Below, piece by piece: positions 18,497 through 27,544 of a stretch of DNA of 64,000 nt. The stretch is taken from assembly GCF_029872155.1 (NCBI RefSeq), contig NZ_JARXLA010000008.1, positions 188,501 through 252,500 on the forward strand, written 5' to 3'. The notes under the pieces were generated by a model that was given only the letters and a program-made list of their open reading frames with translations, searched no databases and was not told the DNA's origin. A program made the position numbers and the translations under genes. This DNA is from Hyphomicrobium sp. D-2 (GTDB lineage Bacteria > Pseudomonadota > Alphaproteobacteria > Rhizobiales > Hyphomicrobiaceae). Every line of letters begins with the position of its first letter. Position 1 is the first letter of the stretch.

Positions 18497-18744
18497 TTGG
18501 CCGCTTTAGACACGGGGGAAACGAACCGAAGCAACCATTTTCAAGCATGGGCCGCAACGAAGCTTCTGCATACGCGTAACCGCTGCGGATCGTGTGGCAC
18601 GTTTAAGCTGGTCAGGCGCCGTGCAGTGGCACTGGCATCGACCCCGCCGCGGGTGCTCCGATGACCGCGCCCGCGGCGCTCGGCAAGAGCCCGCCTGTCC
18701 GGCTCAAGAGGAACGCCACCTGCCGCACAACTCGAGGCCGCATA
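18497..18744. other. Intergenic region between convergent comM and folD
   Basis: About 250 bases with no supported gene; the open frames here have no family resemblance and no ribosome sites. The folD terminator follows at 18745. Confidence 0.5.
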
Positions 18745-18779
18745 CGAAAAAAGCGGCGGACTCTGCAGCCCGCCGCTTC
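18745..18779 (-). terminator. Intrinsic terminator of folD
   Basis: Read on the minus strand: AAGCGGCGG stem, loop, CCGCCGCTT, then a T-run (the A-run at 18745-18752 on the plus strand). It lies about 70 bases after the folD stop. Confidence 0.8.
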
Positions 18780-18847
18780 GCATTACTTCATCGGCGATCA
18801 CAGTGCAGGGCGGTATTCATGCCCCTAACCGGATCACCTTGGCGCTA

Positions 18848-19726
18848 TCAGGCGCGCATCAGACCGCGCTGCATCAGCGCCGCCTCTACCGTGTTCTTCA
18901 GCAGGCACGCGATGGTCATCGGACCGACGCCGCCGGGAACCGGGGTGATCGCGCCAGCGACCTGCGCAGCCGTGGCATACTCGACGTCGCCGACGATCTT
19001 GCCCTTGCCGTCTTCCTTCAGCACGCGGTTGATACCGACGTCGATCACGATGGCGCCCGGCTTGATCCAGTCGCCCTTCACGAACTCCGGCTTGCCGATC
19101 GCGGCCACAACCAGATCGGCTTCACGCACGACGTCTGGCAGGTCCTTGGTGCGCGAGTGTGCAATGGTGACGGTGCAGTTCTCACGCAGCAGGAGCTGCG
19201 CCATTGGCTTGCCGACGATGTTCGAACGGCCAACGACGACAGCGTTGAGACCGGACAGATCGTCCTTGAAGCTGCGAGCCAGAATCACCGAACCGACCGG
19301 CGTGCAGGGCGCCAGCGCGCGCTCGCCGATCGACAGGCGGCCAACGTTCATCGGATGGAAGCCATCGACGTCCTTCAGCGGATCGATCAGTTCCAGAACC
19401 TTGTTTGAATCCATGTGCTTGGGCAGCGGCATCTGTACCAGGATGCCGTTGACGGCCGGATCGGCGTTGAGCTTGCGAACCAGCTCCAGCACCTCTTCCT
19501 CGGGCGTATCCTCGGCCAGCTTGAACTCGAACGACTGCATGCCGCACTCGACGGTCTGCTGTGCCTTGTTGCGCACATAGACCTTGCTGGCCGGGTCTTC
19601 GCCTACCAGAACCACCGCCAGGCCCGGCACGAAACCGTGCTGCTCCTTGAGGCGCGCCACGTCGGCGGCGACATCAGCGCGAACCTTGGCGGCAATGACC
19701 TTGCCGTCGATAACGAATGCAGCCAT
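18848..19726 (-). CDS. folD: Methylene-THF dehydrogenase / methenyl-THF cyclohydrolase
   Basis: 292 residues, normal for FolD. It interconverts methylene-, methenyl- and 10-formyl-tetrahydrofolate in the cytoplasm, a key C1 step in serine-cycle organisms as well as in purine synthesis. Visible motifs: catalytic YVRNKAQ (Lys in YVxxK), [29 protein letters not shown] for NADP binding and [19 protein letters not shown] strong GAGGAGG ribosome site precedes the ATG. Downstream of yggT and DUF167 in a conserved order. Confidence 0.96.
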   Translation of the reverse strand: MAAFVIDGKVIAAKVRADVAADVARLKEQHGFVPGLAVVLVGEDPASKVYVRNKAQQTVECGMQSFEFKLAEDTPEEEVLELVRKLNADPAVNGILVQMPLPKHMDSNKVLELIDPLKDVDGFHPMNVGRLSIGERALAPCTPVGSVILARSFKDDLSGLNAVVVGRSNIVGKPMAQLLLRENCTVTIAHSRTKDLPDVVREADLVVAAIGKPEFVKGDWIKPGAIVIDVGINRVLKEDGKGKIVGDVEYATAAQVAGAITPVPGGVGPMTIACLLKNTVEAALMQRGLMRA

Positions 19727-19762
19727 GAAAAAATCCTCCTCGGATTGGTGATTGGCCCCGCG

Positions 19763-20100
19763 CTAAGGCGCGTCCTCAGCGGCTGGGCGCGAGTTTTGCC
19801 CTAAGCCGCTGCTCCAGGCGATCCGTTTCCCGCTGATGGTGAGCGACTTGATGCGGGATTTTGCCCCGCCAGTCACGCGCACAGTGCTTTTGGGCACTTC
19901 CAGCCAGCGGGCAATGAGTTTTTCAACCGCCGCGTTGGCTTCCCCTCGGCGGGAACTGCACGCACGCGCGCGGCAAACGCCACCCCTTCCGCGCTTGGAA
20001 TGACGCCGTCGACGCTTTCTATCGAGGATTTAGGGGTCAGGCGCACGCGCACGATGACGCACCCATCCCCTGCCCGCCATGGTTGTTCGGCCGAGCTCAT
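19763..20100 (-). CDS. DUF167 (YggU-like) protein, frameshifted in this sequence
   Basis: The start codon overlaps the yggT stop (ATGA). The first part reads RVRLTPKSSIESVDGV and VRAVPAEGK, typical of DUF167. The frame then breaks in a C run at 19942-19945 (plus strand), where one base is missing. In the next frame the protein continues with EANAAVEKLIARWLEVPKS and VRVTGGAKSRIKSLTISG, ending at TAG 19763-19765. Corrected length is 112 residues, normal for the family. Small cytoplasmic alpha/beta fold of uncertain function. Confidence 0.82.
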
Positions 20101-20402
20101 CCGCTCGCGATAACCAGATCCCGCAGCGTGCCAAGCACCACGCTCTGCACGAAGAAGCAGCCCAGCAGCAGAACCACCGGCGAAAGATCCAGGCCACCCA
20201 GGTTGGGCAGCAAATTGCGGATCGGACGCAGCAGCGGCTCAGTGACCGCGTTGAGGCCCTGCCAGATGGCGCGAACGGTATTGTTGTATGGGTTGACGAC
20301 GCCAAAAGCCATCAGCCAGCTCATGATAACGCTGGCGATCACGACATAGACGTAAAGCTGGACGAGGTAGCCGGCAAAATCGATCAGGCGGAGAAGTAAC
20401 AT
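20097..20402 (-). CDS. YggT family membrane protein
   Basis: 101 residues from the ATG at 20402, preceded by GGGAG; upstream in-frame starts are unlikely. Two hydrophobic stretches flank the motif WLMAFGVVNPYNNTVRAIWQ and LLRPIRNLLPNLGGLDLSP, which define YggT proteins. An inner-membrane protein of uncertain role, linked in other bacteria to osmotic tolerance or division. Translationally coupled to DUF167. Confidence 0.9.
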   Translation of the reverse strand: MLLLRLIDFAGYLVQLYVYVVIASVIMSWLMAFGVVNPYNNTVRAIWQGLNAVTEPLLRPIRNLLPNLGGLDLSPVVLLLGCFFVQSVVLGTLRDLVIASG

Positions 20403-20617
20403 CGTGCTGCGCTCCCGTGCTGCAGCGCCACGTTTAACCTTGGTCGGGGCCAACGGGCAAGCGACATGGACTGCATGCGGTGAGCGGACGCTGAAGGTGG
20501 CTCATGCAAAACGCAAACATCGGCAGCTTGCAAGCGGTAGGACGCTACCCTGTTGCAGGGGCGACTAGCTGCAACTGACGCAGCTTCAGTCCCGTCGCCC
20601 CGGCCCGGAAACCTCTA

Positions 20618-21508
20618 TCAAGCGTTGGCGACGTTGGCCTGCTGTGGCGGAGGTGGTGGCGATGCACTGGTTGCTCCGGTGCGCTGCGCCAGACGTGCAA
20701 GCACCTCTTCTGTCAGAGCGCGCACTGCCGAACCCACCTGCCCCGGATACTTCGCGAAGTAGCTGCGCTCATAACTCTGGAAGTTCGCAGCATCCTGCAG
20801 CGCTGACATGCGCGGAATGGCCTGCGCGAAACACGCGTTGTCCGGATTGGATTCCAGCCAGCGGTGATATTCCTCATCGGAAGACGACGTCGCTTCCTTG
20901 AGGTTGACGATAACGCCAAGATTTTCGGCGAAGCCCATTTCCGGATTCAGCGCCTTGAAGCGCCTGAAAACCTCAAGCCCACACACCGACACGTAATCGG
21001 CCTTGGTGGGCGAAACATGGAAATCCGCTTCGCGCAGCCAGCACTCCGTCAGAACGGAAAGCCCCGGCGGGCAATCGATCAACACGATGTCGAACACGCG
21101 GCGCACGCCATTCAGCAATTCGCCGATGACCTCGCGCAGCCGCCCGTGCAGATTTTCCTTCGAGACCTCGCGCTCAAGCAACGTGAGTTGCATATCGCTT
21201 GGCAGCAGGAACAGCGACCGCGCATCATCGACATCCGATACATTGCGCACGATGTACTTCGGCCAATCGATCACCTGCCCCTTCAGCACGCGGGCGTGCA
21301 GGTAGTCGACGATCGTCGCACCGTCGCTTTGCAGCTTGTAGAGGCTCGACACCGACATCAGCATGCTCGACACGCTGGCCTGCGCGTCACTGTCGATCAC
21401 CAGCACGTTCTTGCCGTGATAGGCCGAGATTGTCTCGGCCAGCGCCAGAACCAGCGTCGACTTGCCGACGCCGCCCTTGGTGTTCATCACTGCAATGGAA
21501 TTGCGCAT
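20618..21508 (-). CDS. ParA/MinD-like ATPase (orphan)
   Basis: 296 residues. Deviant Walker A MNTKGGVGKST (signature Lys at residue 11), DSDAQAS and LIDCPPGLSV define the ParA superfamily. The C-terminus is Pro/Ala/Gln-rich. No ParB gene or parS-like repeats lie nearby, so it is not a canonical chromosome-partition pair; such orphan ATPases position other cargo. Divergent from lemA. Confidence 0.85.
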   Translation of the reverse strand: MRNSIAVMNTKGGVGKSTLVLALAETISAYHGKNVLVIDSDAQASVSSMLMSVSSLYKLQSDGATIVDYLHARVLKGQVIDWPKYIVRNVSDVDDARSLFLLPSDMQLTLLEREVSKENLHGRLREVIGELLNGVRRVFDIVLIDCPPGLSVLTECWLREADFHVSPTKADYVSVCGLEVFRRFKALNPEMGFAENLGVIVNLKEATSSSDEEYHRWLESNPDNACFAQAIPRMSALQDAANFQSYERSYFAKYPGQVGSAVRALTEEVLARLAQRTGATSASPPPPPQQANVANA

Positions 21509-21748
21509 ACCAGACGGACTTCCTCAAAATGCGCCACGCGGGATAGCCCCCGACTGGGAGCCGTGGCCGACGTTATCAATGGCCGCTGAATATGGCAGCC
21601 ATGGGAACGGGCCACAACGCACACAAATTGCCCGTCAGAAATAGCGGCCGATAAACCTTGCAACCAGAGCATCTGTCACCTTTCTGTCGCCTTTAACGGT
21701 TGAAAGGTGAGACTGACCGCCCCGGATACCTCCAAAGAGGCCCAAGCC

Positions 21749-22378
21749 ATGGCTCACGCGCCGACGCTTTCACTGCCCCGCCCCCTCACCGCCATTCTCG
21801 TCGCCACCGTGACTTTCATGCTGGCCGGGTGCGGCATCAACACCATCCCCACCTACGAACAGGACGCCAAGGCGGCGTGGTCGGAGGTGCTCAATCAGTA
21901 CAAGCGGCGCGCCGATCTGATCCCGAACCTGGTTGAAACCGTGAAGGGCTTCGCCGATCAGGAGCGCACGGTTCTGACGGATGTTGTCGAGGCCCGTGCC
22001 AAAGCCACGCAGGCCCAGATCAACATCCCGGCTGACATCCTCACCAATCCGGAAGCGATGCAGAAATTCCAGGATGCGCAGAACCAGCTCGGCGGTGCGC
22101 TTGGGCGCCTGATGGCTGTCGTTGAGCGCTATCCGGATATCAAGTCGGGCCAGAACTTCCTGGCGCTGCAAAGCCAGATCGAAGGCACTGAAAACCGCAT
22201 CGCCATCGCGCGGCGCGACTACATCCAGTCTGTCCGGGCCTACAACACCGAGATCACCACCTTCCCGGGCCGCATCTGGCGCGCTGTGATGTATCCGTCG
22301 GCCAAGGAAATGGCGACGTTCGACATCCCGGCTGAAGAGATGAAAGCTCCGAAGGTCGATTTCGGCCCGAAGCAGTAA
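21749..22378 (+). CDS. lemA: LemA family lipoprotein
   Basis: 209 residues from the ATG at 21749 (AAGAGG upstream; a GTG at 21707 is an alternative). Signal peptide with lipobox LAGCG, so probably membrane-anchored. The LemA core is clear: WSEVLNQYKRRADLIPNLVE, VKGFADQERTVL, QSQIEGTENRIAIARRDY and YNTEITTFPGRIW. Helical bundle of unknown biochemical role. First gene of a lemA-TPM-TPM operon, a widespread arrangement. Confidence 0.92.
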   Translation: MAHAPTLSLPRPLTAILVATVTFMLAGCGINTIPTYEQDAKAAWSEVLNQYKRRADLIPNLVETVKGFADQERTVLTDVVEARAKATQAQINIPADILTNPEAMQKFQDAQNQLGGALGRLMAVVERYPDIKSGQNFLALQSQIEGTENRIAIARRDYIQSVRAYNTEITTFPGRIWRAVMYPSAKEMATFDIPAEEMKAPKVDFGPKQ

Positions 22379-22402
22379 CCGCCGCCCTTGAGGAGACGCG
22401 CA

Positions 22403-23248
22403 ATGCACGCGGCCGCAAGCGCTTCGCCGTTGAGCCGGGCGGCGCAACGCCCGGTCGCGGTGGCATGGCTGGCGTTAGTGTGCGCCGTCGCGAGCGTGCT
22501 GTTGCTGGCCAGCATGACCGCGGCATGGACGGCGCCGACCTTCCCCGCTCTCACCGGTCGCATCGTCGATGAAGCGAACTTGCTGACGCCGCAACAGCGC
22601 GCCGAACTCAGCGCCCAACTTGCCGAGCTTGAGGAGATTTCCACCGATCAGGTGGCGGTTGTTACGCTCAACTCGCTGCAGGGTTACGCGATCGAAGACT
22701 ACGGCTACCAGCTTGGCCGCAACTGGGGCATCGGCCAGAAAGACAAAGACAACGGCGTGCTGCTGATCATTGCGCCCAACGAGCGCAAGGTGCGCATTGA
22801 AGTTGGTCGCGGCCTTGAGCCGATCATGACGGACGCCATGTCCAGCCTGATCGTACACAACGCCATCCTACCGCAATTCCGTCAAGGCAACTTTGCGGGC
22901 GGCGTCGAAGCCGGCGTGCGCGATATTAAAGATGTGCTGCTGGGCGACGCCGAAGCAGTGAAGGAACGCGCACGCGCAGCTCGCACCGCCGACGACCTCG
23001 ACATGTGGTCAGTCATTCTGATCATGTTCTGGCTAGGCATAACGCTGTTCGTTGTTTTCGCGGTCGTGCAATCTATCAATACGTCACCACAGGCTGTGGC
23101 CGGCCAACGGCGGAGATCAGCGCGCGGCCCAATCGTGATCCCCGGCAACTACGGTGGTTGGGGTGGTGGTTGGCCCGGCGGCGGTGGAGGCGGATGGTCC
23201 GGCGGCGGTGGCGGCTTCGGCGGCGGCGGCTCGTCGGGAAGCTGGTGA
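22403..23248 (+). CDS. TPM-domain protein with Gly-rich tail (YgcG-like)
   Basis: 281 residues from the ATG at 22403 behind GAGGAG. An N-terminal hydrophobic signal leads to a TPM domain (TGRIVDEANLLTPQQRAELS, DNGVLLIIAPNERKVRIEVG, GLEPIMTDAMSS). A transmembrane segment (VILIMFWLGITLFVVFAVV) comes next and a Gly/Ser/Trp-rich C-terminus. The periplasmic TPM domain is implicated in membrane-protein quality control or phosphatase activity in other species. Coupled to lemA and the next TPM gene. Confidence 0.88.
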   Translation: MHAAASASPLSRAAQRPVAVAWLALVCAVASVLLLASMTAAWTAPTFPALTGRIVDEANLLTPQQRAELSAQLAELEEISTDQVAVVTLNSLQGYAIEDYGYQLGRNWGIGQKDKDNGVLLIIAPNERKVRIEVGRGLEPIMTDAMSSLIVHNAILPQFRQGNFAGGVEAGVRDIKDVLLGDAEAVKERARAARTADDLDMWSVILIMFWLGITLFVVFAVVQSINTSPQAVAGQRRRSARGPIVIPGNYGGWGGGWPGGGGGGWSGGGGGFGGGGSSGSW

Positions 23249-23300
23249 TGGACAACGGCAACGCCATGGCAGCGGAAGCATCAACGCGGGAGACATCGGC

Positions 23301-23918
23301 ATGAGCATGTTTTCGGCCGCCGACAAGGAACGCATCTCCGCCGCTATCAGCGAGGCGGAGCGGAACACCTCGGGCGAGGTTGTCGTCGTCGTCGCAATGC
23401 AAAGCGATGGTTATCACTATGTGCCGCCGCTGGTTGCGGCGATCATCGCCCTGCTGGTGCCGTGGGTGCTGATCTATTTCACGCACCTCGGCCTCGTGCA
23501 GATCTATCTGATCCAGCTTGCCGTGTTCGCGCTTATCACGGCGCTGCTGATGCCGCTGAAGATGCGCACTGCCCTGGTGCCAGCCAGCATCAAACATCTG
23601 CACGCACGCCGCCGGGCGATGGAGCAGTTTCTGGTTCAGAATCTCGACACCACCGCAGGGCGCACCGGCGTGCTGCTGTTCATTTCATGCGCTGAGCATC
23701 ATGCCGAGATCATCGCCGACCGCGCCATCAACAACCACGTACCCGACGGAGTCTGGCAGCAGATCATCGACGAACTGACCGACCATATCGGTGAGGGCCG
23801 CGCAACGGATGGCTTCATCATTGCGATTGGCGCCATCGGCGATGAACTGGCGCGGCATTTTCCGCCGGGCGATGACGATGCCGACGACCTGCCGGACCAT
23901 CTGATCATCCTGCCCTGA
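23301..23918 (+). CDS. Second TPM-domain membrane protein
   Basis: 205 residues from ATG 23301, preceded by GGGAG; earlier in-frame codons overlap the previous gene and translate to low-complexity sequence. SAADKERISAAISEAERNTS is followed by two membrane spans, then the TPM core with GRTGVLLFISCAEHHAEIIA, WQQIIDELTDHI and DGFIIAIGAIGDEL. No signal peptide, so topology differs from the upstream paralogue. Third gene of the operon. Confidence 0.85.
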   Translation: MSMFSAADKERISAAISEAERNTSGEVVVVVAMQSDGYHYVPPLVAAIIALLVPWVLIYFTHLGLVQIYLIQLAVFALITALLMPLKMRTALVPASIKHLHARRRAMEQFLVQNLDTTAGRTGVLLFISCAEHHAEIIADRAINNHVPDGVWQQIIDELTDHIGEGRATDGFIIAIGAIGDELARHFPPGDDDADDLPDHLIILP

Positions 23919-24106
23919 ACGGGGTCAGCGAGGGATCAGGTCGCCAGCGCTCGCGCCCAGCCAGGACGGTGAATTGCCGGGTTGCCGCGCCTGCGCCCTC
24001 CAATGCCGGCGCGCCCGGTCCGCGTCGAAATTGATGACGAACTGCCCCAAGCACCGCCATCTTTCATGCTATAGGCTCCCCGCAGAATTGAACGGGGAAG
24101 ACGATC

Positions 24107-25501
24107 GTGGATATGGCTACGCCTCAAACCGGCGCAACAGCGACGGCCCGCGCGCCGCTCAGGGCGCGCATTTCGTGGATGCTGTTCGACTGGTCTGTGC
24201 AGCCGTTTTACACGCTGATCCTCACCTTCCTGTTCGCGCCCTACTTTGCCAACGTGGTGGTGGGCGATGGCCCGCAAGGCCAATCGATGTGGGGCTTCGG
24301 CGCCGCCATTGCGGGCATTTTCATCGCCCTCGGCAGCCCATTCCTCGGCGCTTTCGCCGATGGACGCGGCCAGCGCAAACCATGGATCGCGCTGTTTTCC
24401 GTCATCCTCGCCATTGCGATGGCCTCGCTCTGGATCGCAACACCCGCAGCGCCATCATCCACGATCTATCTGGTGCTGCTCGCCTTCATCATCGCCACGG
24501 TATGCGCTGAATACACAGCCGTGTTCACCAACGCGATCATGCCCAGCCTTGTGCCGCAAAGCGAACTGGGCCGGCTCTCCGGCTCAGGATGGGCCTGCGG
24601 TTATTTCGGCGGCCTCGCCAGCCTGTTCCTCGTTGCCGGGCTGATCGTGCCGATGGGCGACAGCGGCATGACAATGTTCGGCCTCGATCCGCTGCTGCCG
24701 CTCGACACCACCACACGCGAGGGCGACCGCATCGTCGGTCCGCTATCGGCCGTCTGGTATCTGGTGTTCATGGTCCCGTTCTTCCTGTTCGTACCGGACA
24801 TCAAACAGAAGCGGGTGCACGATGGCCGCCCCGCCACGGCGGAACTGTGGGACACGGTGCGCGCGCTGCCGCAGAACCGCGACATGCTTTTCTTCCTGGC
24901 CGCACGCATGATCTACACGGACGGCCTCACCGCCATCTTCACCTTCGGCGGCATCTATGGTGCGTCAGTGTTCGGCTGGGGACCGCTGGAACTGGGCATC
25001 TTCGGCATCATCCTGACGCTGATCGGCGCATTCGGTGCGCTCATCGGCGGCGTGCTCGATGACCGCATCAGCGCCAAGTTCGTGATCGTAACGGCGCTGT
25101 TCCTGCTGCTGCTCGGTGCCATCGGCATCCTGTCCGTCGACAAGAACCACGTGCTGTTCTTCCTTGATGTCGCGCCGAAAGAAGCTGGCTCGGGGCCATT
25201 CTCATCCGCGGGTGAGCAGGTGTTCCTGGCGTTCGCGATCGTCGTCGGCCTCGTTGCGGCGCCCGTGCAATCGTCCAGCCGCTCGCTGCTGGCGCGACTG
25301 GCGCCGCCCGACAAGATCACCCAGTATTTTGGTCTGTTCGCCTTTTCCGGCAAGGTGACCGCATTCCTGGCGCCGCTGCTGGTGGCACTGGTTACGGCGA
25401 TCACCCAGAGTCAGCGCATCGGCATGGCTGCGATCACGCTGTTCCTCATCGTCGGCATGGCCCTCATGACCAAGGTGAGAATGCCCGCAAGACGGGATTA
25501 A
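24107..25501 (+). CDS. MFS transporter, UMF1/Atg22-like
   Basis: 464 residues, about 12 membrane spans. It resembles the UMF1 family related to yeast Atg22: ISWMLFDWSVQPFYTLILTF near the start, SPFLGAFADGRGQRKPWI (inter-helix loop) and a large set of Gly-rich helices. Substrate unknown; Atg22 relatives export amino acids. The GTG at 24107 follows GGGGAAG; ATG 24113 is the alternative. Stands alone. Confidence 0.85.
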   Translation: MDMATPQTGATATARAPLRARISWMLFDWSVQPFYTLILTFLFAPYFANVVVGDGPQGQSMWGFGAAIAGIFIALGSPFLGAFADGRGQRKPWIALFSVILAIAMASLWIATPAAPSSTIYLVLLAFIIATVCAEYTAVFTNAIMPSLVPQSELGRLSGSGWACGYFGGLASLFLVAGLIVPMGDSGMTMFGLDPLLPLDTTTREGDRIVGPLSAVWYLVFMVPFFLFVPDIKQKRVHDGRPATAELWDTVRALPQNRDMLFFLAARMIYTDGLTAIFTFGGIYGASVFGWGPLELGIFGIILTLIGAFGALIGGVLDDRISAKFVIVTALFLLLLGAIGILSVDKNHVLFFLDVAPKEAGSGPFSSAGEQVFLAFAIVVGLVAAPVQSSSRSLLARLAPPDKITQYFGLFAFSGKVTAFLAPLLVALVTAITQSQRIGMAAITLFLIVGMALMTKVRMPARRD

Positions 25502-25695
25502 TAACGGCGGATCTTTCAGCCTTGCGCTTATCGGGGCGCCTCTGGTCGCGGGATCGGGGGCGCCTTATCTTTGCTTGGTGGCCGATGCTGATGGCCCATC
25601 TGCGGCACGTGTTGGCATGGATCAATACGCCGGACACACTTCGGCGCCATGATCCTCCGGCCCTTTTATCGAAGCGGCAATGAGGAGTTCGTTCC

Positions 25696-26241
25696 ATGCA
25701 CCGCGCTTTACCGTTGCTTGCCGCCCTGATGCTGCCACTCGCTGCCGTCGCTGAACCCACAACCGACAAGGCCCAGACGGATACGCCGCCGCCAGCAGCA
25801 ACCGAAGCCGACCCAGCTCCGCCGCAGCGCTCGGCGTCAGAGGTGATCGACGACGCCAAGAGCGCCACCAACGCTGCCATCGATGCCGCCAAGGAAGCGC
25901 TTCTGAAGGCGATCGATCAGGCCAAGGAAAATGCCGCGACCAGCATCGACGAAGGCAAGAAGGCCAGCGAAGATGCTCTCGACGATGCCCGCGAGGCAAC
26001 GACGCTGATGGACAAGGCGGCCGAAGCCGTGCGCGAAGTGCTGGACAAGGCCAAGCAGGCCACTTCCGAGGTACTCGACAAGGCGAAAGAGGCGGCGAAG
26101 GAATTCAATGCGCCGAAGGATGAGGCAGCGAAGGATAAGCCGGAAACGCTGTCGCCACCGAACGTTGGTCAGGGCGACAAGCAGCCCTCCGATAAAGGAA
26201 GCGACAGCACCGTCGATCCCGAAACGCAGAAGTGGCACTAA
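25696..26241 (+). CDS. Exported LEA-like protein with 11-residue repeats
   Basis: 181 residues. A signal peptide (cleavage near AVA-EP) and a Pro/Thr-rich spacer precede eight tandem repeats at residues 51-137. Each starts with Ile/Leu-Asp and has Ala-Lys at positions 4-5; units include IDDAKSATNAA, IDAAKEALLKA, IDQAKENAATS and LDKAKQATSEV. One unit has 10 residues. The 11-residue period is that of group 3 LEA and apolipoprotein-like amphipathic helices. The tail is hydrophilic. A periplasmic desiccation or membrane-surface protein is inferred; no enzyme motif. Confidence 0.65.
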   Translation: MHRALPLLAALMLPLAAVAEPTTDKAQTDTPPPAATEADPAPPQRSASEVIDDAKSATNAAIDAAKEALLKAIDQAKENAATSIDEGKKASEDALDDAREATTLMDKAAEAVREVLDKAKQATSEVLDKAKEAAKEFNAPKDEAAKDKPETLSPPNVGQGDKQPSDKGSDSTVDPETQKWH

Positions 26242-26373
26242 CGGCTCTTCTCAGATCCCGGCGTCTGCCATCCGCCATGTCGCATTCAATGCGCGCAGGA
26301 ATCCTCACGCCGTAATCCGCTGGATCGCGTGATCGCACGCCTTGCGCGTCCCGATCCGTACCGCACAGCGCAC

Positions 26374-26428
26374 AAAAGAAAACCGCGGCCGCACCAACCG
26401 TGATGAACACGGAAGGCGGGCCGCGGCT
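26374..26428 (-). terminator. Branched terminator-like hairpin after the 26459 gene
   Basis: CCGCGGCC (26383-26390) pairs with GGCCGCGG (26419-26426), with a nested CCGTG/CACGG stem inside. Read on the minus strand it is followed by TTTTCTTTTG, so it suits the minus-strand gene. Confidence 0.6.
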
Positions 26429-26458
26429 ATCATTAGTAGGCCTTGATGCCTATGCCGA

Positions 26459-26782
26459 TTATGGCTGTGCAGGCGTCTCGGTGGCCGGAGGCGTTGCTTC
26501 CTCAGCGTTCGGCTCAGGAGCAGCCGGAGCAGCTTCAGCCGGGGCTTCAGCAGCAGGCTCGTGAGCCGGCTCAGCCATCGGCTCAGGGGCAGCAGGTGCT
26601 TCAGCAGCCGGAGCAACTTCAGCAGCGGGCTCCTCGGCAGGCGCAGCCAGCGGCTCAGACGCTGCAGGTGCGTCAGCGGCAGGCGTCGTTGCGGTCGGCA
26701 GCGGCGAATACATGTAGATCACGCCAGCCGCGATGGCGGCCAGAATGACGGCATAGATGATTGCGCGGGCAAAAGTGTTCAC
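26459..26782 (-). CDS. Small membrane-anchored Ala/Pro/Glu-rich protein
   Basis: 107 residues from a GTG start behind GGGGAC. Residues 6-25 form one transmembrane segment; the rest is almost entirely Ala, Pro and Glu. No conserved domain is recognisable. The acidic, Pro-rich tail would extend into the periplasm as a spacer or ligand. Composition alone could arise from low-complexity DNA, but the anchor, start and terminator support a real gene. Confidence 0.55.
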   Translation of the reverse strand: MNTFARAIIYAVILAAIAAGVIYMYSPLPTATTPAADAPAASEPLAAPAEEPAAEVAPAAEAPAAPEPMAEPAHEPAAEAPAEAAPAAPEPNAEEATPPATETPAQP

Positions 26783-27077
26783 GGTGAAAGTCCCCGATTA
26801 GGAATGATACATCCACCTTAGGGCTTTCAGCGAATAACGACAATAAAACGTCATTGATCGAAAGTGCGGTGTCGCGACGCTATCGGGCTGGCAGTTCTGC
26901 AACACTTCGACTTGCATCAGCATGCGCAAAGTTGGCGGCAAGCGACTGTTCGAAGCGGAAGTTAGAACGGATCAAGCGGGTGCTCACCGGGTACGTATTC
27001 GCACCTCATGCGCGATTGAACATCGTCAGCGCTTCGGTCGCTCCGCCAGCATGAACCATGACAGCCCCATGTGCGGA

Positions 27078-27539
27078 TCATCCCAGATTCTGCTGCCAGC
27101 GAAACCCCGCCTTCTCATAGGCCCGGACGGCGCGCTCGTTTCGGATTGACGGAAACACGCACACCGCCGTTGCCAGTGTGGTGCTGAAAACCTCGTCCTT
27201 CAGCATTGCCAGCGCGGTCTGCCCCGCGCCTTTGCCGCGATGATTTTCTGACGCGATGAACAGATCGAGATCCCAGGTTCCCGCGGGCAAATCCTGCGGT
27301 AGCTGATCGCCCCACGCGGTGGCATCAATCGCATGCGCATAGCCGATCGGCGTACCATCGGCCTCGATCACCCGACACAGCGCGTGGCGCGAGCCCATGG
27401 CGATGTTGACCTCGGCCTCCGTTGCCGAGCGCGGCCCCCACCAGGCTTCGATGTCGGCACGCCCCAGCCAACCACGTATCAGATCCCAGTCGGCGCGGGT
27501 GGCCGGTCGCAGGCGGACACCTTCCGCTCCACCCGCCAT
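27078..27539 (-). CDS. GNAT family N-acetyltransferase (AAC(6')-like)
   Basis: 153 residues. [26 protein letters not shown] and the acetyl-CoA loop [16 protein letters not shown] are GNAT features; [15 protein letters not shown] is the usual C-terminal element. The family transfers acetyl groups to amines; the order of motifs resembles aminoglycoside 6'-acetyltransferases, but substrate cannot be told. Directly upstream of purH on the opposite end: it lies 5 bases after the purH stop. Confidence 0.85.
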   Translation of the reverse strand: MAGGAEGVRLRPATRADWDLIRGWLGRADIEAWWGPRSATEAEVNIAMGSRHALCRVIEADGTPIGYAHAIDATAWGDQLPQDLPAGTWDLDLFIASENHRGKGAGQTALAMLKDEVFSTTLATAVCVFPSIRNERAVRAYEKAGFRWQQNLG

Positions 27540-27544
27540 CGTCG

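Noticed and set aside
18541-18801. Minus-strand open frame of 86 codons after comM
   Set aside because: It crosses the folD terminator and has no ribosome site or family resemblance.
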